A stretch of 64,000 bases of DNA from Rotaria socialis (taxonomy: Eukaryota; Rotifera; Eurotatoria; Philodinida; Philodinidae). The notes below the pieces were generated by a model. The model had not been told where the DNA came from. It saw only the letters and a program-made list of their open reading frames with translations, and did no database searches. The stretch's first letter is position 1; each line of letters starts with the position of its first letter. Positions 1-13,563 of this stretch are shown here, one piece after another. The position numbers were made by a program, and so were the translations under genes. The stretch lies in NCBI GenBank assembly GCA_905331475.1, contig CAJNYU010001726.1:188637-252636 (forward strand). The letters are read 5' to 3'.

Positions 1-3000
1 CATTCTATCTCCATTACGTGAAGAATCATCACAAGAAGGCTTTCGTGGAACAATGGTTCAATATTTTGCACAACGTAAAGCATAGAAAATTTTTATTTCT
101 TTTTTAGAAAAATGAGATTATTTTATTTTAATAGGAGTAAAAACAAATTTACATATTGCATTAGTTATGGATTTTACTAGACCAACATTTACAGTGGCCT
201 GCCAAAGTAATCCAGGTTTTTTCAAAGAATGTTCTGTACAATGGATGGAAGGATGGTCAGAAAGATCAATGTTAAAAGTAAGAAAGAAAAGTCAAAGTCA
301 AAATCGAAATTTTCTTTTTCTCCTTTTCTTAGATTCCATCAATGCTATTCTCAAAAGATCGTTCAGACGATAACACTAGAGGCAATCTGACAGGAAAAAT
401 CGATTTAGATGAAGAATTATTAAAATTATTTCATGCTATACATACAACAATGGAGAAAAAATATTTAACACCAAAACGTTATGTAATTTTGTTGGAAACG
501 TATCAACAAGTTTATTTAACAAAACAACATGCAGTCAGTACTCGACAACAACATTTAAAATCTGGTGTTTCGAAATTAAGTGAAGCAAGAAAAATTGTTG
601 ATGAGTTAAAGCGAAATGCAGAAATTAAACAAAAAGAACTTGCTGTTAAACAACATGAAGCTGATGAAGCACTTAAACAAATTACGAAAAGCATGGCTGT
701 AAGTTTGCAATGAAATAAAATCTAAATCGTTGTTAGATGAAAAACAAAAACCCAGCGCTATCAGTCTTACAATTAGAAAGACAAGATGAATACCCAGGAA
801 ATCGTACACCACACTTTTTTTCATGCGATCGTTTTGAAAGTTTTACAATCGGCTTTTTTTGCAATTCTGATGCTTGCTGAGAGAAGTACACAGTGAATTT
901 TCATTTTTCCGATATGAATTCGAATTAACTATTGTAGATCTAGAAAATTATACATGTATCATATCGCTACCATTAAACTTACAGGAGTTATACGTATGCT
1001 ACGGAAAAAAATCGAACTTTACTTTACAATTAATTGAAGTAAAACAAAGTCATTTTAAAAGAAGTTCAGTGATTCTAGACGAAACTTTCCTTCGGATGTC
1101 CTTTTTTGCTTTAGAAACTTAATTAAAAAGTCTATTGAAACATGCCTGTTGGTTTCTATATCGAAACGTATTGCACTCTATCAGGTTTTTATCAAAAACA
1201 TTTTTCTATTCGGTTAACATTTGAGAAATTTCATTTTTACTGTTCAGCTCATTACACTTCTCTTATGTTTTGATATTTTCGAAGTTTTCAATAGCGTTTC
1301 CTTTACTTTACGAAAAGTTCTTTCATTGTTACTTTGAAAATCAATTGGGTTTGTTCGATGTCTTTAATAGATAGTATTTGCCAGAGTATTTCCTTTGCAA
1401 TGAATAATAGAAGTAAATCATATGCTTTTCTTGCAATAAGTAATGGATTTGTTTACTTAAATAATCGAGACTCTGAATGCTCATTGTTGAATATAGTCGT
1501 GAAAGATTTTCCATTGAAGAGCCCGGTTTACCATCTATTGTATCAATAAAAAAATGTAGCTAAATATGATGAACTAAATGGTTCAACAAAATCGAACTGA
1601 AAAGTCAACAAGTAACTAAGAGAAATTTGAAACGTATTTTTGTCAGGAAACGCTCGCATTGACGTTTATACAATAAATCATCACATAAAACAATTCTGGA
1701 GAAATCATATATTGAAACTGTCGACTTTTTAGTTGTTGATTCGACTGTTTGATGATTATTTTAATTCATGAGATTTTATTTTTCTACAATTAAATGCTGA
1801 TTGTAAAGTAAATTCTAACTGTGAAAAATATCGAATTTTGATCAAATTTCGGACCATGAAATAGAATATGTTTTGTTTTGCTATTGTAAACAGGATGCTG
1901 GATCACAAAAAACTGAAATGGAACAACTGGCAGTTAAAGTCAATGAAGAAACTGCCTTTATTGAGCGTCAAAAGCGTGAAATCGACAATGAATTAGCTGA
2001 AACTCAACCATTAGTTGATCAAGCTAAACAAGCTGTTGGCAGTTTACGATCAGAAACATTGGTCGAAATTCGTTCATTACGTGCGCCACCTGATGTTATC
2101 AAAGATATTCTAGAAGGTGTTCTAAAACTAATGGGTGTACTTGATACCTCATGGACATCGATGAAAGGGTAATTTCGTTTTTTTAAATTTAATTTCTGAT
2201 AAGAGAAACGAAAACTGTTTTTTTAAATTTAGTTTCTTGGGTAAACGTGGTGTCAAAGAAGAAATAATGAATTTTGATCCACGAAATGTTACTGTTGAAA
2301 ATCGTGAATCAGTTGAACAGTTATTACGTAAAAAAGCTGATTCATTTACTCCAGAAAATGCTGCTAAAGCATCACAAGTAGCAGGTCCTCTGGCAACATG
2401 GGTAGTAGCTAATGTTAAATATTCTAAAGTATTAGAACGAATTCGTCCATTAGAAGAAAAACAAAATAAATTAAAAAAGTAAAAATCAATTTATTGGAAA
2501 AGGCAATATACAATAACAAATTTTATTTATAGGAGTTTGGAAAGTTCAACAAGAAAAATGGACGAATTAAGTCATGAATTAAAACAAGTCGATGATAAAG
2601 TTGAAAAATATCGAACGACATTCGAAAAGTTTGTGAGAATTTTAATATGAGTAATTTTATTTATTGAAATTTCTAGAACAACAAATGAAGCTCAACGCTT
2701 AAAAGTTGATTTGGAAAAAGCTAAAGAAACAATTGAAGCTGCACAAAATCTTGTCGGTAAACTTGAAGGAGAATTTTATCGGTAAGACACAAAAAAAAAG
2801 AAATAAAACGTTCAATTATGATTTTATTGAATAATATAATAATTTTGTTTTCTCGTTTTCGTAAAGATGGTCAGCTCAAGTCAACGACTTAAATGAGCAA
2901 TTGAAAATTTTACCAAAACTTTCTCTATTATCTGCTGGTTTCATTACATATTTAGCAAGTCAATCTGAAGATAAACGTCTTAGTTATATAAACAAATGGA

Positions 3001-6000
3001 AACAATTGCTAAATGTTGATGAAAAATTTGATATAAGAAAATTTTTATCGACAGAAAGTGAACAGCTAGTATGGAAAAGTCAAGGTTTACCTTCTGATGA
3101 ATTGTCCATGGAAAATGCAATGGTTATACTTCGTTCACAATTATGTCCTTTTCTTGTTGATCCATCATCACGTGCAACTGATTGGTTAAAAACGCATTTA
3201 AAAGATAAAAAAGTTGAAGTTATTAATCAACAGGATAATAATTTTACAACACAATTAGAATTAGCTGTACGTTTTGGAAAAACATTAATTGTACAAGAAG
3301 TTGACGGGGTTGAACCAGTACTTTATCCAATTTTAAGAAAAGATCTAGCTTCGCAAGGTCCTAGACATGTTGTTCAAATTGGTGAAAAGATTATTGACTA
3401 TAATCCAGATTTTCGAATCTATTTAACTACAAGAAATCCAACACCAGAATTATTACCGGATATGGAAGCTATTGTTAATGAAGTCAATTTTACGACCACT
3501 CGCGCTGGACTTACTGGACAAGTAAAAAAAAAAGTGTTTTTTTTTCTTCAAAAGAATATTCTATGAATAACCGATCATTTGTACTCAGGCGTAGATAGTC
3601 ACTTTTTGTAAATAATCTTCTTGCGTCAAAATAGAATGCATAGTTTCGGAATATATAAAAATTGTTTTCATCAATTGAATCTCTATGTTTACAGCTGCTA
3701 GAACAAATAAGCGGTTAGATAGATCGATAGCAAAGAGATCGGTTTAGTGTATAATAAATTTCTAAGCGTCATTATACATATGCCAACAGTTCTTTTAGAT
3801 CTAATACTATTTTCATGTATTATTTGTATCTTGAGTAAGTTATATATTCTGTTAAGATTATTTTTCATGACATAACCAATTATGAATAGTCAACATTTAA
3901 ATTCCTTTTTTTTTATATCTTATGAATTTTCTTCTAGCTTTTGGCCACAGCAATTCAACATGAAAAACCTGAATTAGAAGTTCGAAAAACTGAACTGCTT
4001 CGTAAAGAAGAAGAACTTAAAATTGAATTAGCAAAGTTAGAAGATCAACTACTCGAAGTAAATCAATTTTTATGAATTGAAAAAGAAACAGCTTTAACTT
4101 GTTTCTTATTTTTGTGTAGGATTTAGCCAATGCTACTGGTAATATCTTAGAAAATAAAGAATTATTAGAATCATTGAATAAAACAAAAGAAAAATCTGCA
4201 ACAATAACAAGTGCACTTGAAGAATCAGCTAAACTCGGAGAAGATCTTGATAAAGTAAAATGACATAAGATCAGTTAAGATATCATTGATTGAATCTATT
4301 TTTAGGAAAGAAATGATTATTTACCACTTGCTAAACATGGCAGCAAACTATTTTTTGTCTTATCTGATTTAGCTAAACTTAATAACATGTATCAATTTAG
4401 TTTAGCTGCTTTTCTACGTTTATTTCAACGTAATCTTGAACAGACAGACGTAAGTTATTTAAATATTAATCTATACCGTAATATTTGTTCATTCTCTTAT
4501 AGAAAGGTTCAACGCAAGATCGAACATTAACTTTAGGAAAAAATCAACTTCGTATGACATATAAATATATTACTCGATCATTATTTAAAACTGATCGTTT
4601 AATGTTTGCAATGCATTTAGTACATGGAATGTTTCCGAAGAAAGTTCCTGATAATGTATGACAAAACAAGAGAAAAAATTCTTATCGTTTGCTTTTTAAT
4701 AAAACATACATCTATTTAGGAATGGGAACATTTTATTGGTACAGCAATCGCTGATGTAAAAGAAACTCGATCACTGCCATCATGGGTTAATGAAGAACGC
4801 TCATTCGATGTTTCAACTTTCAAAGTAAATATTAATTTGCACTCAAAGATCTCTATATGCACACTTAATCTTAAAAGAGCGGTACATTTTTCCGGTCTCA
4901 TGAACACGAACAATATCTGTAATATGAGAAAAATGTGTTCTACCAGCCGTTTATAAACCGAGAAAAAAATCATCACAAATAATAATGAATCAGGAATGCA
5001 GACGGAAAGAGAATAAATAATTTCTGAATATTGGAAAGAAAACCAATTTTAAATTATAATAGCAATACGTTGTTTAAAATTAGCCTTTAGAATAAAAAGC
5101 TGTTATGTATTCTTTTCTCTTACATTATTGAACTCAGTTATCAACGAGACAGCAAAGTGATGGTATGACAACAGAACGGAACAAAAGGATAATCTCCCTC
5201 CAATGGAATCGGACCAATGTCTTCCGCTTTCCGGGCAGCTGTACTACCACTATACTAGGCAGGAGCGTGTCTTACTCGTTTATTCCGTCTTATGATCGAA
5301 GGGGAACACTTCGGTCATAACAAAAGCTATTATCTTGTATAATAGAAACTCATATCATTCTTATTAAAATAGCTTTCTATGAAAGCCTGACATATTGTTA
5401 AACTTTACCCTTAACAATGAATTTTCGAAAAGTTTTTCCTACATACATAACATATATTATTAGAAAGTAATTGAAGAAAAAACAAGATTTTTAAATCTTG
5501 GAATACGTTTCAATTACGTCAACTCATTTCAGTATGTATGTTTGATTAAATTCATAAATTATTGGAATGAAGATAGCGACTGTTTTATACAGCAAGACAA
5601 AACCGATTGGATCTAAATATTAACGGAGTATAAAAGCAAAGATAATAAGTGGAAACCTTCTTACAATAAGTATCTGTATCAACATAAATACATTTGACTG
5701 ATCTCAATAGTGCCCAGATCAGAAAAGGATTCAACACAGATTAAACGTATACCTATCTTTTAGGCAAATTTTCCACAACTTTTTTCGAATCTTCGTTTTG
5801 ATGATTCATCATGGTCAAAATGGAATTCAACAAATGAATGCGAATTATATTTTCCTCAAGATAAACAAATAACATCATTTCAACAATTATTAGTCATACA
5901 AGCATTTCGACCTGATCGTCTAGAAAGCACTATGCGATTGTTTGCTTGTGATGTATTAGGCATTCCAGATATATCACCTGAAACATTAAATTTAAAAAAA

Positions 6001-9000
6001 CTATACTCAAAAGAAACAATTTCAACTGAACCTATCTTAATTATTATTTCAGCAGGTGCTGATCCATCAGCGGAACTTAGAGATTTAGCTATGCAAATAA
6101 CAGGCAAGGATCGATTTTCAGAAGTAAGCATTTCTGTTTTTCGCTTCAATAACAATTCATACATTCAACATTATTCAGATTGCGATGGGACAAGGTCAAA
6201 TGCAAGTAGCACTTGATCTGTTAAAGAAATGCTCCAGTCAAGGTACATGGTTATGTTTAAAAAATCTTCATTTAGTAACATCATGGCTAACAACTCTTGA
6301 AAAAGTAAATGTTTTTACATCAATCAAATAGCCATTTGATTTTCTTTTTCTTTTTTTTTTTTGAGGAATTAAATGCATTAAAGCCACATAAAGATTTCCG
6401 TTTATGGTTAACATCAGAAAATCATCCAAAATTTCCAACAATATTTTACAATCAAGTATTAAAATTACCTATGAAGCACCACCGGGTATTAAAAAGAATC
6501 TTTTGCGTACGTTTGAAATCTGGACACAAGATGAATTCGGCAAAGGAAGTACTACACGTTCACAAACTCTCTTTGTTCTTGCTTGGTTCCATGCTATTGT
6601 ACAAGAAAGAAGAAAATACATACCACAAGTATTTTATTTCTTTTCTGTTTGCAAAAAAATCAAATGTTAAATTAATTTTCTTGTTTATAGGGTTGGACTA
6701 AATTTTATGAATTTTCTCAAGCTGATTTACGTGCTGGATATGAAATTATACATCGATTATGTGAACGAGCTGATAAACAATGTATGTATCCGTTAGATTT
6801 AGTTTTCAAATAGAACTTAAAATGATAGCAAGTTACAGATTTATATCTCGATTCATAGTTGAACCGGTAGAATTTTCAGGAACCCATTGATTACTGTCAT
6901 AACTATGCTCAGTTGACGAGCAAAAGCACTCAATTGGCGAATACCGATTAAACTACGTTTACTATTGATGAATGACAGTTTTTTTTTATAAGAGTAAAAA
7001 TGCCATGAAAGAAGGCTACTTATTCTTTCTCTTGTCCAAACCGTTAGGACTTTTTTTTATGGCGTATTCATAAATGTCAAAGTTGAGTGCTGAATACGAC
7101 TATTCAGTGATTGAATATTTAAATATCTTTACTTCACTTATTTGGACAATGGAATAGTTGAGTACATTTACTTCAACTACTCTTGTTTTAGTAGAATATC
7201 TTTAATTCCGTTATCAAATAATAGTATACTTGTTGAATATCTTTATTTCAATTACTTCAATATTCGAATACTTTTACGTCATCTAATCAATTATTGAATA
7301 GTTAAATATCTAAGAAGTTGTTCAATAGTTCGATTCAACTTATTAATTTGATATCTGACTTTAACAATGAAAACATCGGTTATAATTTTGGGGAAATGGG
7401 CCGGTGACCAAGTAGCTGTGAGGCCTTTTTCTGTTTAGCTGAAATCTACTTATAAATAAAAATGAGAAACATTTAAATGATTGCTTGCCAGTTGGATATC
7501 TTTACTGGCTAGTTCCAGAATGAAAACAATTCTATTTTCTTGATTAGAATGGAGCTTTGAAAGTAGCTATAAAGTACCTCGTTAATTAATGCTGATTACA
7601 GATAGCTCTCACGTCTGCACAATTTTTAATTCAACAAAATGAAAAATATTGTTTATTTTCATTTCAGAATAAAAGTTAAACAGTTGAATTTAACACAGGA
7701 CGTGAAAGCTCTTAGAATTAGAAAATTTATTCAATAGTTGTTTTCATTTCCATGTTGTCATCTTTCTTCGATGATCTCAAACATATTTATATTTATTTAA
7801 GTATATTTTTGAGCAAACATTGACATCTCTTCGTTTATTTTAGCTGGCGGGGAAATTCCATGGGATTATATTTATGGTTTATTTGAACAAGCTGTATATG
7901 GTGGTCGTGTTGATAATCCAGTCGATACGGATGTATTAAAATCTTATTTGACACAATACTTCAATACAGCTGTAATCGGTGGTTCGAGAGGTTCTAAGAC
8001 TAGATTAGCATCAAATATTAATTTACCGAATTCATCAAATTTTAGTGTTGGTTATTTAAAAAAGACGTATAACGAAAATACCTATCACGATTCTTTTATT
8101 TTAGGAATATAAAAAGATTTGTGAAGATTTAAATGATGATCAAGATGCACCAAGTCTATTTGGTTTACCAGCTAATATTGAACGATCAGCACAACGAATG
8201 AATAGTACTCAGGTACGAAGAGAAAATTTTCCTAAGAAAAAGAAAATAACCAAAATATGATTTTATCTATTTTTCTCGTCTAGATCATAAATTCATTAAA
8301 AGTTCTCCAACGTACGGATGTAGAAGTTGAAAAATTTGATAAAGACAAATGGAGCGCACTACTAGCACCTTTACTTAATTTATGGAAGAAATTGAATCAG
8401 GTTAATAAATATAATAGAACTATTCTTTTCATTGCATCAATTATTTATAGGATACTGATTTTATCAAATTAAAAGTTCAAACACCCGTTGAAGATGGTTC
8501 ATTATCACCAATACAATCATTTCTTCAATTAGAACGTTATAATGGTATTCAATTAGTGCAGACCATTCATGAGAATTTAGCATCATTATCAAAAGTTATT
8601 CGAGGAATTAGCTTAATTACAAACGAAATTCAAGAATATGCAAAAGATTTACTTCAAAATGAGGTATATAGATAGATGAAAGAAACAAAGTAATATATTT
8701 CTAAGCATTATGTTGTATTGTTCTGTGATGAAAATATCAAATTATTGTTCTTTGTCTGTGCCATTGTTTTTTTTGATCTGATTCATTTCCTGGACTTTGC
8801 AGTACGTTATATAGATTTACTTATCAGGAAACAAAACATTTAATAATACTAAGATCATTGAAAATTCATGAGTAGATTGAAGGCTTCATTTTTTTTTGTA
8901 ATTTAATTTCATCTTTTCTTCCGCCTGAATATCCATATTTGGCAAGATTTAGTCAAATTATAGGATACTAGTAAGAATTATTAAGAGTCTATTAGAGAAG

Positions 9001-11687
9001 CCATGGTAAAACTTTCACTTCTATACTAGACAGTTTTTGTACATAGTTATTTAAGAAAATATGATAAAAATAGATCATATGGTAAACTAAGTTTTATTGT
9101 AGATAGTTAATTTACTGTTGTTTTTTTCAAGCAAATGTCAAAATGCAATGTATAAAAGAGTTTGTTTTTTTATGAAAATTTTACTTCTTCGAGAGGAAAC
9201 GAAGAAGAAGAGGAAGTTTAATGTATCAAAAAGTTTTCATAAAAGACTATATTGCCTGAGTTGTAAATCTCCTCTTTTATATAATATTAGCAGAGCTTAA
9301 ATCAAAAATAGAATCCTTTCATTCTCTGTATCTTGGCATGCTCGTCGTAACAAAACAAAAATAAGCAATTGCGTGCAGTCATACTCTTTTGAGAATTCTA
9401 CGATGTAAGATCAAAGTAAAATAAACATAAAAATAAAACGAAAAAAATTTATTAATTTATATTGAAACAGTATTATTTTCCAATGGCTGATGCCACAAAT
9501 CGAGAAAATAAAGAGTTACCGAATTAAAAATCAATGTCATTGATGATAGCCAAGCTTTTGGATATTTTCCTATTGGTTGATCCTAGTTTCAATTATTTTC
9601 ACTGGCAATGACCTTTTATTTTAGAAGGATAAAGTTAAACTAAAATTATGTGCATTTCTTTAAAAATCTTAGCTTGATATGCAAAGTTACGTTTTTGCTT
9701 GAATTTCCATACTGAGTTTGAAATTTGATAATTTTTCTTTTAAAATTCTATCACAGCAACCATTCACACCTAAGAAGCACACAACATTTTTTTCATAGTA
9801 AAGTAGAACAATTAATTTCCTATAGGTCTTGCCCAGGGTAAAAAATTTTAATCACTAGGTTTTAACATAACTCAACATTTTATTAAATATTTGAAGCAAT
9901 AAACTATAATTATTCTAATAACTTAAAATGAAATTTTCTCTCTGCAGAGTATCTAGAAATCAATATATAAATAAATGCGGAAACATCGGATTTGCATCNC
10001 TCAGCCATTTCTTGACAGACTGCTTTCATCTTTGAACTCGACTGAGATATTGATGAGATCATTCTGTGTACAAAATTTCATGACAATCGGATCAGCCTTT
10101 CAGGAGCTATCGTGTAAACGGCCGGACACACTGACCGATTCTATAGTGTACTCACTTTTGTTTTTTGAGTACACAAAAACAGGTACATTGTGCACTTTTC
10201 CACATTCAAATTAAATCTATTAGTTTTTTCTGATCATGGGAAAGCGACTTGGTCGTTTCTTTATGAGTTATGTTATTGTTAACACGGCTGATCTTTTAAT
10301 ACAAAGTACTTCAATACAGTAGTCAGACACTTTCCCCAAGTGCTTCTGTGAGTAGCTAACTACAAATAAAATAGAACGACAATCAAGCAAGTCTGCTCGA
10401 AGTATTTTTCATACTATTAAATTGCTACGCTTATTAGTTTCGTGGAAAACTGTTTGGAGTTCTTCAACAACACGATGTTTTCGAAAATTTTTGCCGATTG
10501 GCCACAATGAAAATATTTCTTTTTTTTTCATAAATAATTCGCTCAAAATCTCCTGAAAAAGACGTTTCGTTTCTTTTGTTTTTATAGTTGAGTACCGATT
10601 GGAAGTATCTTATCGACGCGTCAAGTGTTGTTAGTCAGTTTCTTGTGCAGTCTATTCTTTAGAAAACATAGAAACAATTCTTGTCAATCATTCGCGAAGC
10701 TGAATGAACGGTAGACAAAAAACCTCAAATATTATAGATATATACATTATTTAAGAACTTGAGAAAATTAGAAGCACTTTTAATTTGAGTTATATCCCAA
10801 AAAATTAAATTATCACTTTTGTTTTTCACTAGATAATAATACTTTTAAATGATCGTAGCAACGTTTTTACGCCTACAACAAAAACTTAGACATCTTTATT
10901 AACATGAAGAAAAACTATTGACTGGAGCACTCAAAGTATATAATAGATACCGCATCGTTATTTTTCTTCTTACTACATGATTCTGTAAATACTATACACA
11001 TCTATTCTCTAGACACTTCTTAGCTTTTAATCTATATAATGAGTAACTGAATTGATTATTAATCTATTATATAGACTCCGCAAACATGGCAAGATCGTTG
11101 GGAAGGTCCAACGGATTCAATGCAATATTTGCGTGTTGTTGTGTCCAAAGCCAAAGCAATGCAACAAATAACATCATCAATTAAAGATCGCGATATATTT
11201 TCTCAAACAATAAGCTTATCGGATCTCTTTCGTCCTGATACATTTTTAAATGCATTAAGACAACAAACTGCACGAGAAACTAAACAACCTATGGATACAT
11301 TGATATTAAATACATCGTGGTCTGGCGAATCTAAACATGGAAAAAATGTCTCAATCAAAATTAGTGGTTTACAATTAGAAGGTTGCTCATTTGATGGTGG
11401 ACGATTAAGTGAAAGTGCACCTGATTCACCAAGTGTTACAGCATTTCCATCATGTTCAATTGCTTGGATACCACGAGTAAATTTTGTTTTCCGTTGCAAA
11501 ATATTAATATATTTATAATTCTTCAATATAGGATGCTGTTCAACAAGACACACGCGAAATAATTTCATTACCAGTATATTTTAGTGCTGCTCGTGATAAA
11601 ATTGTTACACGTCTTAACGTTCCATGTAGCAGTGATAAAGACAAATGGCTACAATGTGGTGCAGCTCTATTTCTTAAAAACGTTTAA
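1..11687 (+). CDS. DYNC2H1: Cytoplasmic dynein 2 heavy chain 1, 3' part
   Basis: This is the motor subunit of dynein-2, which drives retrograde intraflagellar transport in cilia. The spliced product aligns by eye with the last third of DYNC2H1: end of AAA4 ([12 protein letters not shown]), coiled-coil stalk strand, microtubule-binding domain ([18 protein letters not shown]), return stalk, AAA5 ([17 protein letters not shown]), AAA6 ([19 protein letters not shown]) and the C-terminal domain ending AALFLKNV. Exons read: 1-74, 135-277, 333-698, 1894-2168, 2233-2478, 2533-2628, 2677-2781, 2867-3521, 3938-4057, 4120-4254, 4306-4449, 4503-4655, 4720-4824, 5764-6123, 6179-6304, 6366-6628, 6691-6781, 7844-about 8066, 8105-8212, 8284-8400, 8451-8663, 11075-11476, 11532-11687. 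The 5' end lies outside the window. Exon 6366-6628 is one base short of frame at the T run 6444-6447, and the exon starting at 7844 reaches its best donor in frame only if the A run 8058-8063 is one base longer. Introns 699-1893, 3522-3937 and 4825-5763 hold nothing I recognise. Confidence 0.95.
6782..7843 (+). other. Long intron of DYNC2H1 with a degenerate repeat
   Basis: Intron of about 1.06 kb between an exon ending in ERADKQ and one starting with the [10 protein letters not shown] segment. No coding exon is visible on either strand. The only structure is a degenerate AT-rich repeat in its first third (separate entry). Confidence 0.7.
7090..7320. repeat. Degenerate AT-rich tandem-like repeat
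   Basis: The pattern TTGAATATCTTTA followed by TTCAA-like sequence recurs about five times with spacing of roughly 30 to 45 bp (for example near 7111, 7195, 7234 and 7256). Copies are diverged and partly truncated, so this could be an old minisatellite or simple AT-rich drift. Confidence 0.45.
8664..11074 (+). other. Largest intron of DYNC2H1 (2.4 kb)
   Basis: Intron between the exon ending KDLLQNE and the exon starting [12 protein letters not shown]. It contains one copy of a dispersed repeat at 9996-10175 and the only ambiguous base in the window (N at 9999, near the start of that repeat). Short open frames inside it have no coding character. Confidence 0.7.
9996..10175 (+). repeat. Dispersed repeat family R1, copy 1
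   Basis: About 180 bp related to copies at 50696-50880 and 57590-57763, all in the same orientation. Shared blocks include a CATCTTTGAACTCGACTGAG-like segment, CAAAATTTCATGACAATC, TATCGTGTAAACGGCCGG, and a 3' end made of GTGTACTCA, a T-rich loop and TGAGTACAC, which is a perfect 9-bp stem. It sits in a dynein intron. Confidence 0.75.
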
Positions 11688-12618
11688 ATAAAGAAAAAAT
11701 AAAAACGAAACGACTATTGAAACATATATTTCATTGTATTTATATTTTGTTGGTATTTTTATTGTTTATGTCAGTATGTCTATTAATAAAGAAATCAATA
11801 ATGAACATATAATATAACCGTGTACTTGTATTAGCACTATATGATAAAATAAAATAAATTACAGTTAATTCTTTTTTTTTATAGACGACGATGAGCGGAA
11901 AAACACATCAGTAGAAATTCAATTAGATAAAAAGGAAAAATATCTATAGTCTAATATAACAAGATTGAATTCAATCAAGAAAGAAATCAATCATAAATTA
12001 ATTTAAAAATCGAATATTTCGTGACAAAGTTCTATTTTTTATGCATCAGTTCATATAATAAATCATATAAAGCACTGTCCTAATCGTTGTCTTTTTCTCT
12101 CTTTTCTTTTCATATTTTAGTCGATTTCTAGTTAAAAAGATCGATAATGACAAAAAAGAGACATCAGTTGATGAAACGTGACAAGTCTCAAGCACGATCT
12201 ACCAATACCAAGTTAAGTAACTAATCGTTCCGTGATTTTATTGACAAACTGTGCCATAGAATGTTTTTTTTTCCAAATGAACGGAAACATCTTTCTGCTC
12301 CACCCAGTCGTATTCCTTTCATTTCAGATACTTTTCCAACTATGCGAGCAATGAGAGAACAACAGATAGAGAGCGAGAGAGGGGGCACAGAGAGCAGCTA
12401 CTATAAGAAAAATACAAAAAGAACTATAAATACTATTTTCTCTCGCTTGATATATATATATATATATCTTCTTTCGTCTTTCTCTCTTTATTCTTGTAGT
12501 GTTTAACATTGAAAACGATAAAACAGCGAAGTAAGAACTCAACGATCGACGACTGCTGGTCAAACTGCAACGATTGTCTTATTCTTCATATTATCTAAAC
12601 CTATAAATCATTAAGAAA
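11688..12618. other. Intergenic region, DYNC2H1 to peptide precursor
   Basis: No gene seen. The first part is the 3' flank of the dynein gene, with AATAAA-like sequences near 11786. The last 200 bp is the likely promoter and leader of the peptide precursor gene, with a TATAAATA motif, a (TA)n run at 12450-12467 and pyrimidine tracts. Confidence 0.6.
12425..12432 (+). promoter_or_regulatory. Candidate TATA box of the peptide precursor gene
   Basis: TATAAATA about 190 bp before the ATG at 12619. In an AT-rich genome such a match is weak evidence by itself; the downstream gene is the only reason to propose it. Confidence 0.25.
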
Positions 12619-13563
12619 ATGAAACTCGTCCACGACAACTTTTTCGTTCTCTTTGCCATCGTTACCGTAAGTAATTGGTTAGTTATTTCAAATAGAAAAT
12701 AAGTTATTGTTATAGATTTTTGTTTAAATTATTAAAAGAAACTGACTTGAAAGAAAGAAATAAACAAACGATTAGCTATTTATGAAGATTCGAGCGATTT
12801 TTGGTTTTCTTTTTTTCATTAGACTTATTTTTTGAGCTCGAATGCACTAACGAGTGAACATTCCCAAGTGATTCGCACCGTTTGATCTAATATTTTGCTC
12901 ATAGGAAGGATCCAATGAGACTAGGAAAAGTCCAAAATATTTCGTGCCATTAGGCCTTTCTTTCAAAGTTATGTCTGTTTTACTAAATTTTCGATCTTGG
13001 ACAAGGAATTTATTTGAAAAACTCTAGTCTCATTGGATCCTTCCTATGAGCAAAATATTAGACCAAACGGTGCAAATCACTTGGGAGTGTTCCCTCATAA
13101 GTCTAAGTTTTACGCATGAAAACTTAGTTGGTGTATCGATGAATAAGAGAGCAGACCGACGGAACGGATTCTTCTAACTCATTTCTTTTTTTGTGGCACA
13201 TTATCATAGTTTCCGTTTGAGAACGGTATTGTGTCACTATTTCCTGTATATTTCTAAATTATTTGCATTTTGTTTTCACATTAGATTGGCAGTCAACTGT
13301 TATTTGTTTGCACAGAAAGCTCTACAGTAAATATGGATTCAAATTCTCTTGAACTAAACAAACGTTATCGATTTGATAATAAAGAAATAGCAACAGCATT
13401 CGATAGTAATGAAAATAATGATCATGACAACGACAATGATTATAAACTATCAATGAACAAACGATATCGTTTCGATAAACGTTATCGATATGACGAAAAA
13501 CGATCGGATCTCGATCGTATCAACAAACGATATCGTTTTGACAAACGTTATCGATTTGATTAA
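12619..13563 (+). CDS. Secreted multi-copy YRFD peptide precursor
   Basis: Two exons (12619-12666 and 13285-13563, GT-AG intron) give 108 residues. The first 26 or so form a signal peptide (FFVLFAIVTIGSQLLFVC), interrupted by the intron after residue 16. The rest is acidic spacer plus dibasic-flanked repeats: KR-YRFD at 42-47, 75-80, 97-102 and 103-108, and KR-YRYDE at 82-87. Cutting at each KR would release four YRFD tetrapeptides (the first followed by a longer acidic spacer), one YRYDE and SDLDRIN. No glycine follows the repeats, so the products would not be amidated, unlike RFamides. The precursor ends exactly on the last YRFD. I do not recognise this family. The layout is that of a neuropeptide or peptide-hormone precursor; that function is inferred from architecture only. 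Confidence 0.75.
12819..13106. repeat. Inverted repeat (MITE-like) in the precursor intron
   Basis: Arms 12858-12924 and 13024-13090 are reverse complements at 64 of 67 positions, around a spacer of about 100 bp. Weaker pairing (TTAGACTTAT with ATAAGTCTAA) extends the structure to 12819 and 13106, with about 20 extra bases in the left arm. It would fold into a long hairpin in the pre-mRNA. A non-autonomous DNA transposon is the likeliest origin; no clear target duplication was found. Confidence 0.8.

Noticed and set aside
12619-13563. RFamide or RYamide neuropeptide precursor
   Set aside because: The repeats end in aspartate and no glycine amide donor follows, so the defining C-terminus is missing.
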